Below are positions 1 to 7,995 of a DNA stretch of 44,868 bases, one piece after another. The translations under genes and the position numbers were made by a program. Numbering within the stretch: position 1 is the first letter of the stretch; the number at the start of each line of letters is the position of its first letter. Source of the stretch: a bacterium ADurb.Bin157 (lineage in GTDB: Bacteria > Muiribacteriota > Ozemobacteria > Ozemobacterales > Ozemobacteraceae); the NCBI GenBank assembly GCA_002070375.1, contig MWDD01000019.1, positions 1-44,868 on the forward strand. The letters are read 5' to 3'. Below the pieces are notes generated by a model, which did not search any database, was not told the origin of the DNA, and saw nothing but the letters and a program-made list of their open reading frames with translations.

Positions 1-516
1 CCGTCAATTCGTGACAAAATGCTTTTTAAAGTTGGAAAAGGAACTCGCGGCACCGTGATTGAAAGAAAAAACGGATGGACTCACATCGCCTGGGATTTCA
101 ACAAGCAAAATGGCTGGGTTCGTGATGATTTGCTTAATATAACGTCTGTGCCTGTCATGAAATTAAACCCTGAGAGCAGCGCCGACAAATCAAAAACTGT
201 TTTGCCGGTTAAAGAAGTTTCTCCTGAAAACATCCTTGCTGTTGCACTGGCAAAACCGGCAGACATAGCAGAAACCACAGGGACATATAAAGAGGGCACC
301 CAATTGCCCGGTGAAGCGGTAATAAATGCAGAGACATTTGCCAACATCAGAAGCCTTCCAACTACTTCCGGAGAAAAAATAGCCAAATTGCCCAAAGGCA
401 TGGTTGTAAAAGTTAAGAGTGTAAAAAAAGAGGGTCGATGGCAGTGGTTTGAAATTGTTTTTCAGGCCGGCAGAAAAGTTGGCTGGACCAGAGAAGACAA
501 CCTTAGATTTCAATAA
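1..516 (+). CDS. SH3-domain (bacterial SH3 type) protein, 5' end cut by window
   Basis: The frame is open from the first base, so the gene starts outside the window; the ATG at 19 is internal. What remains is two bacterial SH3-like modules joined by a linker rich in Ala, Pro and Thr. The first module ends around the GWVRDDLL segment. The second runs from about residue 107 of the ATG-based frame to the end, with an NIRSLPTTSGEKIAKLPKG motif and a closing GWTREDNL strand. Such domains usually bind peptidoglycan or proteins in the envelope and sit behind a signal peptide, which would lie upstream and cannot be seen. A hairpin terminator follows at 531-566. The domain call is good; the specific role is unknown. 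Confidence 0.75.
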   Translation, partial: PSIRDKMLFKVGKGTRGTVIERKNGWTHIAWDFNKQNGWVRDDLLNITSVPVMKLNPESSADKSKTVLPVKEVSPENILAVALAKPADIAETTGTYKEGTQLPGEAVINAETFANIRSLPTTSGEKIAKLPKGMVVKVKSVKKEGRWQWFEIVFQAGRKVGWTREDNLRFQ

Positions 517-530
517 ACTTTGAAGGATAT

Positions 531-566
531 AAAGACGATGCATTTATTAGCATCGTCTTTTATTTT
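531..566 (+). terminator. Rho-independent terminator after the SH3 gene
   Basis: Perfect 11-bp stem (531-541 with 550-560), 8-nt loop, then a T-rich run. It lies between the SH3 gene stop (516) and the glycosyltransferase start (573), leaving almost no leader for the latter. Confidence 0.8.
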
Positions 567-572
567 AATTCA

Positions 573-1412
573 ATGCCTAATCCATTAATAAGCGTTTGTG
601 TCCCTACTTACAACAATGAGTTAACAATAAAAAATACTCTGCTTTCTTTAATTAAGCAAACTTATAAAAACTTAGAAATATTAGTAATAGACGATTGTTC
701 TTTCGATTCTACGGTCAAAATTGTTGAATCTATTGATGATCCGAGAGTAAGGCTTTTGAAAAATTCTAATAATTTAGGCATGACCTCAAACTGGAATAAA
801 TGTATAACAGAATCTAAGGGCGAGTTTGTTAAATTGATATGTGCAGATGACATTCTTCTGGCTAATTCAATTTCAGAAGAAAGCAAACCGCTTATAGAGA
901 ACTCCAATATTACAATCAGTATAAGCAATACAACACTTATAAATTCAAAAGATATAAAGATAGGCAGTTTTAGAAGATGGCCAAGTTATGGTACAATTTC
1001 GGGAAGAAAACTGGCAAGACTGTCTCTGATAATGAACAATTTTTTCGGAGCTCCATGTAATGTTACTTTCAGAAGATCAACAGCTCTGAAAGTTGGTTTG
1101 TTTGACGAAAATCTTATGTATATTCCCGACTTTGATTTGTGGATAAAACTAGCCTTAGAAGGCGATGTGCATGTTTCGTCAAAAGAGTTGAATGCCTTTA
1201 GAATCAGAGAATCTTCTAACACATCAGAAATCATGCAAAATAGTGCAAAAGGAAAAAAATATATAGCCGAACATGTATTTCTGCTAAATAAATATATTAA
1301 AAGCAAATCTTTGAAAATAAACAAATTTGAATATTATATAAGCATATTATCAAGAATAGTCAGAAGTTATTTCATTGGTTACTTTGTAAAGGCCAAGCTT
1401 TCAAAAGGTTAA
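573..1412 (+). CDS. Glycosyltransferase family 2 (GT-A fold)
   Basis: A 279-residue protein opening with the GT2 signature ISVCVPTYNNE, followed by the nucleotide-sugar binding stretch LEILVIDDCS and the metal-binding CADDI near residue 91. A PDFDLWIKLALEGDV segment in the second half matches the acceptor/base region of GT2 enzymes. It should transfer a sugar from a nucleotide donor onto a lipid, polysaccharide or protein acceptor at the cytoplasmic face; the substrate cannot be deduced. The C-terminus is basic and lacks clear membrane spans. The ATG at 573 has no good Shine-Dalgarno and sits only 13 bases after a terminator stem, which is odd. The 3' end overlaps the convergent methyltransferase by 12 bases. 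Confidence 0.85.
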   Translation: MPNPLISVCVPTYNNELTIKNTLLSLIKQTYKNLEILVIDDCSFDSTVKIVESIDDPRVRLLKNSNNLGMTSNWNKCITESKGEFVKLICADDILLANSISEESKPLIENSNITISISNTTLINSKDIKIGSFRRWPSYGTISGRKLARLSLIMNNFFGAPCNVTFRRSTALKVGLFDENLMYIPDFDLWIKLALEGDVHVSSKELNAFRIRESSNTSEIMQNSAKGKKYIAEHVFLLNKYIKSKSLKINKFEYYISILSRIVRSYFIGYFVKAKLSKG

Positions 1413-1985
1413 TATGTATATGGCATCATTAACGAGCCATTTTCCGAAAGCTTTAGGAAAAGGGTGGTAAAAAACTTTTTTAAAGGTTAAACCAAGCTCT
1501 TTTGCCAAAAGCTTAACCTCAACAGGAGTAAAGTTTAAGACGTGAGTCGGATCATTGTGATAAGATTTTCCATCGGGCAAAACTATAACTATACGGCCGT
1601 TTTTATTTAAATAAGGCAGATACTCTTTAATAAGTAAAATAGCATTTTCAAAGTTCATGTGCTCTAAAATGTGTGAGAATAAAAGAGTGTCAAAGAGTAA
1701 GGAATCAAATTTATGTTTAAACTCATTGATTAAGTAAGCCTCAAAGCCATTTTTTTTCGCATATTCTATGAATATTTTGTTATGATCGACCCCAACGGCA
1801 TTTTTAAAAAACTTAAGATATCTGCCCGGGCCGCAACCTATATCCAGTATTTTGCCACAGCACGCCCTTTTAGCAATAAAACTAAAAGGAACATCTACCG
1901 GCAAAACCTTCCTATACCAAATATTGAATTTTTTCAGATAATAGTCTGCATAATCTTTTGATTTGGTAGAATTTTTTGTATTCAT
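1401..1985 (-). CDS. Class I SAM-dependent methyltransferase
   Basis: A 194-residue protein with the Rossmann SAM-binding motif I ILDIGCGPGRYLKF near residue 47, then motif II-like VGVDHNKIFIEYAKK and an FSHILEHM segment typical of the UbiE/Methyltransf_11 superfamily. The conserved DPTHVLNFTP stretch resembles methyltransferases acting on glycans or lipids. It lies 10 bases downstream of pilC and is probably the last gene of the STT3-pilB-pilC-methyltransferase run. A role modifying pili or a surface glycan is suggested by context only. It is convergent with the glycosyltransferase and overlaps its end. Confidence 0.8.
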   Translation of the reverse strand: MNTKNSTKSKDYADYYLKKFNIWYRKVLPVDVPFSFIAKRACCGKILDIGCGPGRYLKFFKNAVGVDHNKIFIEYAKKNGFEAYLINEFKHKFDSLLFDTLLFSHILEHMNFENAILLIKEYLPYLNKNGRIVIVLPDGKSYHNDPTHVLNFTPVEVKLLAKELGLTFKKVFYHPFPKAFGKWLVNDAIYILTF

Positions 1986-1995
1986 TGGCTTAATT

Positions 1996-3201
1996 TTATC
2001 TTATGCCTTTGCTCATTTGGAAAAGCGGCATAAATACTGACAGTGCAATTCCACCAATGATCATACCCATTGCAACCGTCAACAACGGTGTAATGGCAGA
2101 AGACAAGCCCTCAAGGGATTCTTTTACTTCTCTGTCGTAAAAATCTGCTGCTTTGCTCAACATAACATCTAGATTACCGGTATTTTCCCCTACTTCGATC
2201 ATTTTTTTTACCATATTCGGGAAAATTGTTACTTTTGTTAGCGTACTTGCGAGTGTATTACCTTGCTGAACTCCTATAACCATTCGTGCAATCATTTCTT
2301 CCATTAATGGGTTTCCCATTACAGATGCAGTAATTTGCAGCGCCTGCAAAATAGATACCCCTGCGCCAAGAAGAGAGCAGAAAGTTCTTGAAAATCGGCT
2401 GACAGCTATCTTTTGTGTTAAATCGCCAATTACCGGGCCTTTTAGTGCAATGTGCGCAAGCACTATTTTACCGGTATTTGTCTTAAGAAGAAAAAAACAT
2501 ATAATTATAAAGCCAACGAATGAAGCAAAAACCATCATTGAATTTTCGACTAACATATCTGAGGCCCACATCATCGTTTTAGTTATTGCAGGCAATTCCA
2601 TTTTCATTTTTTTAAACATTACCGCAAAATTCGGAAAAATTCTCACCAACAAAAATATCACACCCAACACAGCCATAGACAGCTGAATTATTGGCATCAT
2701 CATCGCGCTTTTAATTCTTCCTCTAATTTCCGCATCGGCCTCCGCAAAAATAGCCAGTCTTTCTAAGACCTTATCGAGCATGCCGCCGGCTTCGCCTGCC
2801 TCACACATATTACAATATATTTTATCAAAGACCTTCGGGTGTTTTCTGATTGAAGAAGAAAATGACTGACCTGACTGCAAGTCAGTGCATACTGTGTTTA
2901 AGATGCTTTTAAAGTATTTATTTTGTGTTTGATCTGCTAATATTCCTACAGATTCAACTAATGGAACGGCTGATCCGACGAGAGTTGCAAGCTGCACAGT
3001 AAAAATCATCATTTCTTTTTTGCTGACGCTACCGCCAAATATAAACCCAAATCCCCCGCCCGACTTAACTTCTTTAGCCCGAATAAGATAAAAGCCTTTG
3101 TCTGAAAGTCGATTACCCAGTTCTACCATATTCGGAGCTTCGAGGGTTGTTTTTAAAATTTCGCCGCTGCCGTCTTTAACTTCGCATTCGTATTTTGCCA
3201 T
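1996..3201 (-). CDS. pilC: Type IV pilus / type II secretion inner-membrane platform protein PilC/GspF (copy 1)
   Basis: A 401-residue protein with the two tandem T2SSF domains of the PilC/GspF family. The N-terminal MAKYECEVKDGSGE strand motif is followed by FTVQLATLVGSAVPLVESVGIL, the hydrophobic region near residues 170-190, a second TM pair near 225-240, and a second domain starting SRTFCSLLGAGVSILQALQ. The C-terminus ends in a membrane segment (ITPLLTVAMGMIIGGIALSVFM). It anchors the assembly ATPase and positions pilins for polymerisation. Length matches the family (about 400). An AGGA sequence precedes the ATG. It lies 28 bases after pilB copy 1, so the two are probably a matched pair; a second pilC is at 26591. 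Confidence 0.95.
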   Translation of the reverse strand: MAKYECEVKDGSGEILKTTLEAPNMVELGNRLSDKGFYLIRAKEVKSGGGFGFIFGGSVSKKEMMIFTVQLATLVGSAVPLVESVGILADQTQNKYFKSILNTVCTDLQSGQSFSSSIRKHPKVFDKIYCNMCEAGEAGGMLDKVLERLAIFAEADAEIRGRIKSAMMMPIIQLSMAVLGVIFLLVRIFPNFAVMFKKMKMELPAITKTMMWASDMLVENSMMVFASFVGFIIICFFLLKTNTGKIVLAHIALKGPVIGDLTQKIAVSRFSRTFCSLLGAGVSILQALQITASVMGNPLMEEMIARMVIGVQQGNTLASTLTKVTIFPNMVKKMIEVGENTGNLDVMLSKAADFYDREVKESLEGLSSAITPLLTVAMGMIIGGIALSVFMPLFQMSKGIR

Positions 3202-3229
3202 TTGTCTTTCCTAGTTTTAGTGAATCAAA

Positions 3230-4912
3230 TCAGTCACTTCTTGAGAGAGCGAAAACTTCTTCGGGGGTTGTAAGGCCTTGTTGAAACTTAGTCACAACAT
3301 CTTCCATAAGAGTTTTCATTCCAAGTTTTATGGCTTCTGTCTTTAAGTCATCGGGGCCGACTTTAGTGATAATCATTCTTCTCAATTTTTCGTGTGTATA
3401 CATTACCTCATGTATACCCAACCTGCCTTTATAGCCTGTTTTAGCACACTTTTCGCAGCCTTTTCCTCTGTAGTAAGTAGCATTTACCGCTTCGGGCGGC
3501 AACCCAAGATTTTGTATTGTTTCGGGAGTTATTGTATCATCAACGTCTTTACAAAACTTGCAAACTCTTCTTGCAAGTCTTTGCGAAACAATACAAAGCA
3601 TAGCAGAAGCAACAAGAAACGGCTCTACTCCCATGTCGACGAGTCTGATAGGTGTACTTGGCGCATCGTTAGTATGCAAAGTTGCAAAAACCAGATGTCC
3701 GGTCAAAGCTGCTTCAACGGCTATCCCGGCTGTTTCCGCATCTCTTATTTCGCCTAACATTATAACATCAGGGTCTTGTCTCAGAAAAGCTCTCAGCACC
3801 GTTGCAAAATTCAGATCTATTTCGGGTCTGACCTGCACCTGATTAATAAATCTAAGCTTATATTCAACCGGGTTTTCAACCGTACAAATATTTATATCGG
3901 GCCCTTTAATTGCGTTCAAGCATGAATATAGCGTTGTCGTTTTACCTGAACCGGTGGGACCGGTAACCAGGCACATTCCGTTAGGCGAAATAATTGCTTT
4001 TTTAAGCAGGTTGTAATTGTATGGTGTTAATCCCATTTGATCGAGTTGCACGTTAACATTTGATTTGTCTAAGATTCTGAGACAAGCCTTCTCACCCCAT
4101 GAAGTCGGTATTGTATTAACACGAAAATCAATGGGTTTATCTAAAATTGTCATCTGAATTCTTCCGTCTTGCGGAATACGACGTTCTGAAATATCCATCC
4201 CGCTCAAGATTTTGATTCTTGACATAACGGAAGGCAAAGCTTCAGGTTGTAAATTCATAGCTACCAGCAGCGATCCATCGATTCTAAATCTTACTCTGAG
4301 TTCGCCTTCATCAGGTTCGATATGAATATCAGATGCTCCTTTTTGGACTGCCGAGGTTAAAATCAGGTTGACCAATTTAATAATCGGAGTTTCTTCGCTG
4401 GCCTTTTTCAGTCCGTCTATTGCGGAAGAACTATCGCTTGTTGCTTCATCTGCCATTGCACTCAAGGCGTCAGCCATTGCTCCGGCAACATAAAGTCTGT
4501 CAGTGGCGTCGTTAATTTGGTTTTCCGAACAAATTGCGCGAATAACTTCGCATTGGTTCTGGAACTGAATCTCGTCAATAATAAAAACTTGTAAAGGGTC
4601 AGCCATACCTATCATAAGGTTTTTGCCGTCAAAACTGATAGGCACTAAGTTGTGTTTTCGACAAATTTTTTCAGGCACCATCTTAAGTACATCAGGGCTA
4701 ATTTCTGTTTTACTTAAGTCGACAAAAGGCACTTTCAACTGTTTTCCCAAGACCGGCAAAAGTTTATCTTCTGTGAGGTAGCCTAATTCAACAAGCACCT
4801 GCCCGATTCTTTTTGCACGTTTTTTTTGTTCGGTTAAAGCGATGTTAAGTTCTTTTTCGCCGATATGCCCGGCTTCAATCAATAATTGACCTATTTTTTT
4901 ACGTTTAAACAT
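3230..4912 (-). CDS. pilB: Type IV pilus / type II secretion assembly ATPase PilB/GspE (copy 1)
   Basis: A 560-residue hexameric secretion ATPase. The N-terminal MshEN-type domain (residues 1-150) carries the repeated G-Q-L/V-L-x-E-x-G pattern, known in relatives to bind c-di-GMP. The catalytic domain shows Walker A GPTGSGKTTTLY near residue 318, the Asp box, Walker B VIMLGEIRDAET near 381 and the His box GHLVFATLHTND. A tetracysteine zinc module is present (CKFC near 450, CEKC near 485). It powers pilin extraction and polymerisation at the cytoplasmic face through PilC. It sits between the STT3 gene and pilC on the minus strand. A paralogue (588 residues) is at 42302. Confidence 0.95.
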   Translation of the reverse strand: MFKRKKIGQLLIEAGHIGEKELNIALTEQKKRAKRIGQVLVELGYLTEDKLLPVLGKQLKVPFVDLSKTEISPDVLKMVPEKICRKHNLVPISFDGKNLMIGMADPLQVFIIDEIQFQNQCEVIRAICSENQINDATDRLYVAGAMADALSAMADEATSDSSSAIDGLKKASEETPIIKLVNLILTSAVQKGASDIHIEPDEGELRVRFRIDGSLLVAMNLQPEALPSVMSRIKILSGMDISERRIPQDGRIQMTILDKPIDFRVNTIPTSWGEKACLRILDKSNVNVQLDQMGLTPYNYNLLKKAIISPNGMCLVTGPTGSGKTTTLYSCLNAIKGPDINICTVENPVEYKLRFINQVQVRPEIDLNFATVLRAFLRQDPDVIMLGEIRDAETAGIAVEAALTGHLVFATLHTNDAPSTPIRLVDMGVEPFLVASAMLCIVSQRLARRVCKFCKDVDDTITPETIQNLGLPPEAVNATYYRGKGCEKCAKTGYKGRLGIHEVMYTHEKLRRMIITKVGPDDLKTEAIKLGMKTLMEDVVTKFQQGLTTPEEVFALSRSD

Positions 4913-4968
4913 ACAGGCTGTATTCTAACCTATCTCGAGTATTTTTTAAATATAAATTTATGTTACGA

Positions 4969-7164
4969 CTAAGCCGGTTCGGGCTCTACCTCTAAGCCAT
5001 TTATAACATCAGGCTCTTTTACAACAACTTTTGCTCTTACCGTTAAACCATTTTGCGTGCAAGAAATTTTATAAATTGAGTCTGTTTTAACTCTGCCGCC
5101 CATATGAGCATTTGCGTAAGGCAGAACAAAAGTCGCTCTACCAGTCTCATCAGTAGTAAGTTTAGTTTTATGTAAAAATTCGTTACCGTCTAAATATATA
5201 TTTAAAGAAACTGATACTTCTGTATTTTTGTCCGCTTCCACATTTAAAACAGCGCCTTTTACCTTTTCAAAAAGGGCGTATGGGAATACATGTTTTTTTT
5301 CTGTGTTTCCAACATAAACGAGCCTAAAATGAGAAGCAGCAGCAAATTGTGCTCTTGGAGCCAATGCAAGATTTTCTTTTAACCAAAAGAAAAAATAGTT
5401 TTCATAATCTTTTACGTAATCAACTTTTTCAGAGAGAAGTTTATACTCGGGCTTTTTGGGCAAATTTTTAAAATAGGGCCAGTAACCGTAAGTTTCCGGC
5501 GAAAAATTCCGGCTTGGATCTATAAAAATGTATCTGATTTTATATTCTTCGCAAAGGGCGTAAGCTTCATGTTCGTTTAATGCCGAAAAAACGTGCGCCA
5601 TAGTTCGATAGCCCCACATTGCATTATTAACGATCGAGGGGCGTTTGGCATAATAGTTTATATAGTTTCCGTCGTCCCAGTATGCAAGAATGCCATATTC
5701 GGGTTTTTCATCATCGACATAACCAGACGTGGGGGGAGTATTTCTGTATATCCAGCCCAGAGCTTCCATTTTGTGGGGTTCGACAAATGAACTTTTTGAT
5801 ATAATAAAGTAGTTTTGGCTTAAAAAGAGCAGAATTAAAGGAAGAAAAATCAGCAGAGTTTTTAGTTGTTTATATTTTTCTGATTTAATGTATGTTTTTA
5901 AACATAGCCATATTCCATAGGCAACCATTCCAGAATAAAGGCCAAGCCCGATTCCGGGCCAGCGAAAATATCTGAGTTGAAAAGCAGACATGAAAATCAT
6001 CAACAGCAACCAATCTCTTAAGAAAGCACCGGACTCAGCCTTAAAACCTTTTGGTTTTGTAAAAACGAATATCGGCAAGAATATTACAGTCCATGAGAAA
6101 TGCTCAACTAAAATTGCCGCGAGCTTTCCGTTTTGAAGAATGGAAGAAAAATCATAAACAGACCTGAGTTCAGAGATTGTTATATGAATCGGGTCTTTTT
6201 GCAGCACAAAGCCTAATGCCTGCATTATTTGGTCGTAAAACGAGCAGACAAGTATAAGTCCGAATAAACCAAAAAGACTTAGCCCAAGTATTTTTTGGTT
6301 TTTAAACTTTTGCAATGAGTTTATAAAATAGAGAAAAAAACCACCGGCTAAACAGCATATAGGCTGAAAATAGCTATATTTATTAATTGAAAGGGGGTCA
6401 GAGATATTACCGTTTTTAAAAATGTAAAGAATATTAAGCAATGCCCCTATTAGCATGGCGGAAGAAGCAAATTCGTTGTAAGAGAATGAGTCAGGTCGTT
6501 TGGTCAGCCAAAGAATTAAGCCGTAAACAGTTACAAAGAAAAAAAACAAAGGATTCCCTGACCAAACACCGATAAAGAGGGCTGTAACGAGCCCGCCAAG
6601 CAACACCAAAACATTATTTTTGTAATTGTTAAAAGACGTGCAAAGCAAAAGCCACGCCCAAATGAAAAAGGAGATCATAAAATCGTAGTCTAACTTCAGC
6701 AATCCGTTATTCATGAAGGCCGAGTAACCGGGCAGCATAAAAAGTGACGTAATTAATGTCAAAACAATGTTCTTGCTTAAAAACCAAACCGATACCGAAA
6801 TCATTACGCCTGTTAACCAAGTAAAAAATATAGGCAGACACCCCGCAACCATGATCGGATCGAATCCGCAATTTGGAAAAATTGCATAAAAGAACGAAAC
6901 GAAAATATATAAAAAATACATGTAAAAAGGGGCGAACCCGTGTAAAATTTCGTATGGAAAACAACCATAATTATCAGACAATAAAATTTTTTCTTTAAGA
7001 ATAGATTGCTCTAAAATTCGCGCAAACAGAAGAGAATCGGGGTCTGTCATGTGGTAAAGACCATGCCAAGGATATTTTAGCATAACATGAGCTATTAACC
7101 AAATGAAAGAAACTGCCGATAGGAGTAAAAGACCGACACTTAACAATATTTTAGTGTGTTTCAT
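4969..7164 (-). CDS. STT3/PglB-like oligosaccharyltransferase (GT66-type membrane glycosyltransferase)
   Basis: A 731-residue protein with an N-terminal hydrophobic half (about 11-13 membrane segments, residues 8-450) and a soluble C-terminal half. Three family signatures are in the right order: an acidic DPD motif at 41-43 in the first external loop, TISE near 328-331 matching the TIxE motif of PglB, and YWDDGNYINYYAKRP near residue 492, equivalent to the WWDYG motif that binds the acceptor sequon Ser/Thr. Residues about 620-731 look like a beta-sandwich. STT3 enzymes transfer lipid-linked oligosaccharide en bloc to Asn of periplasmic proteins. Here the first Trp is Tyr and the third position is Asp-Asp, so activity is likely but unproven. 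It leads the pilB-pilC run. Confidence 0.75.
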   Translation of the reverse strand: MKHTKILLSVGLLLLSAVSFIWLIAHVMLKYPWHGLYHMTDPDSLLFARILEQSILKEKILLSDNYGCFPYEILHGFAPFYMYFLYIFVSFFYAIFPNCGFDPIMVAGCLPIFFTWLTGVMISVSVWFLSKNIVLTLITSLFMLPGYSAFMNNGLLKLDYDFMISFFIWAWLLLCTSFNNYKNNVLVLLGGLVTALFIGVWSGNPLFFFFVTVYGLILWLTKRPDSFSYNEFASSAMLIGALLNILYIFKNGNISDPLSINKYSYFQPICCLAGGFFLYFINSLQKFKNQKILGLSLFGLFGLILVCSFYDQIMQALGFVLQKDPIHITISELRSVYDFSSILQNGKLAAILVEHFSWTVIFLPIFVFTKPKGFKAESGAFLRDWLLLMIFMSAFQLRYFRWPGIGLGLYSGMVAYGIWLCLKTYIKSEKYKQLKTLLIFLPLILLFLSQNYFIISKSSFVEPHKMEALGWIYRNTPPTSGYVDDEKPEYGILAYWDDGNYINYYAKRPSIVNNAMWGYRTMAHVFSALNEHEAYALCEEYKIRYIFIDPSRNFSPETYGYWPYFKNLPKKPEYKLLSEKVDYVKDYENYFFFWLKENLALAPRAQFAAASHFRLVYVGNTEKKHVFPYALFEKVKGAVLNVEADKNTEVSVSLNIYLDGNEFLHKTKLTTDETGRATFVLPYANAHMGGRVKTDSIYKISCTQNGLTVRAKVVVKEPDVINGLEVEPEPA

Positions 7165-7174
7165 AAAAAATCGC

Positions 7175-7202
7175 TTGAATTTTGCAGATAACCGATTATA
7201 CT
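7175..7202 (+). promoter_or_regulatory. Sigma70-like promoter for the pseudopilin gene
   Basis: -35 TTGAAT (7175-7180), 16-bp spacer, -10 TATACT (7197-7202). A minus-strand TATAAT (7195-7200) for the divergent STT3 operon overlaps the same -10 region. The transcript would have a leader of about 80 bases before the ATG at 7291. Confidence 0.55.
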
Positions 7203-7290
7203 ATAAAGGTATGAGCAAAATCTACAAACAATTTAATATGGCAGTTAAAATATGACTTCAGACCTGTGTACGGCCCTAGGAGTTAAATCT

Positions 7291-7914
7291 ATGCACGACA
7301 ACAGATCAGGCTTCACCTTGATGGAAATCATGGTTGTTGTGGTTATCATTGCGGTGTTAGCATCGGTAGCCGGCCCCATGATAGGCGACATTATCAATCA
7401 AGGTAAAGCATCGGCCACCAGGTCGAAAATGTCTTCTTTAAAGAGTGCGATTGTAACTTACAAGAACGATGTAGGCCGTTATCCATTTGTTGGTGACAAA
7501 GGCAATGTATCATGTATAAGTGCTTATAATGCAGATCGCGTATTGGCAGACAACGCCCAAAATAATGTGTTAGTTAATCCAGAGGTTCTGCTTGGTGTCC
7601 CAGGTGAAGCGAAAAACGGAAATGAGGATGGCTGTTGGTCATCTTTTTACGGGAAAGGCGGCCGCAAGTGGAAAGGTCCCTACATGGACTCAGACCCGGC
7701 AGATTTTATGACGGATTCTTGGGGAACCAAAATAAGATATCATGCTTTTGATCACAGTCTAATCTTGTGGTCTGCAGGCCCTGACGGAGAGTTTCATAAT
7801 CTTGCCAACGGTGATCCTGACCCCGATGTTTTAGATTCAGAGGCTTACGCAGAGGGTGAAACAGACGATTTATTTATTTCAATAGCCAGATTCAGAAGAA
7901 AATTTAGTAAGTAA
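7291..7914 (+). CDS. GspG-like major pseudopilin / type IV pilin-like protein
   Basis: The start at 7291 is chosen over the in-frame ATG at 7252. An AGGAG lies 8 bases upstream, and this start gives the short prepilin leader MHDNRSG ahead of the cleavage site G|FTLMEIM with Glu at +5. The following hydrophobic stretch (VVVVIIAVLASVAGPMIG) is the N-terminal polymerisation helix. The 207-residue protein ends with the GspG pattern: SWGTKIRYHA, then ILWSAGPDGEF, including Asp and Pro-Asp-Gly residues of the calcium-binding region. The YKNDVGRYP motif is also typical. It is the polymer subunit of a pilus or pseudopilus. It is larger than GspG (about 140) because of an insertion around residues 75-130. 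It is a single-gene unit with its own promoter and terminator. Confidence 0.88.
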   Translation: MHDNRSGFTLMEIMVVVVIIAVLASVAGPMIGDIINQGKASATRSKMSSLKSAIVTYKNDVGRYPFVGDKGNVSCISAYNADRVLADNAQNNVLVNPEVLLGVPGEAKNGNEDGCWSSFYGKGGRKWKGPYMDSDPADFMTDSWGTKIRYHAFDHSLILWSAGPDGEFHNLANGDPDPDVLDSEAYAEGETDDLFISIARFRRKFSK

Positions 7915-7942
7915 AAAACCGGCTGGCAGCCGGTTTTTTTTT
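7913..7942 (+). terminator. Rho-independent terminator after the pseudopilin gene
   Basis: Stem ACCGGCT/AGCCGGT (7918-7924 with 7928-7934) extended by A/T pairs, 3-nt loop GGC, and nine T. It begins inside the stop codon of the pseudopilin gene. Confidence 0.9.
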
Positions 7943-7995
7943 GTACTTTTATTATTGTTGTTGCGCACAATCAATAATTGAATTAGATTATATCT

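Noticed and set aside
7252..7290. Longer pseudopilin start
   Set aside because: It would give a 20-residue leader, whereas the ATG at 7291 has AGGAG upstream and gives a standard 7-residue prepilin leader.
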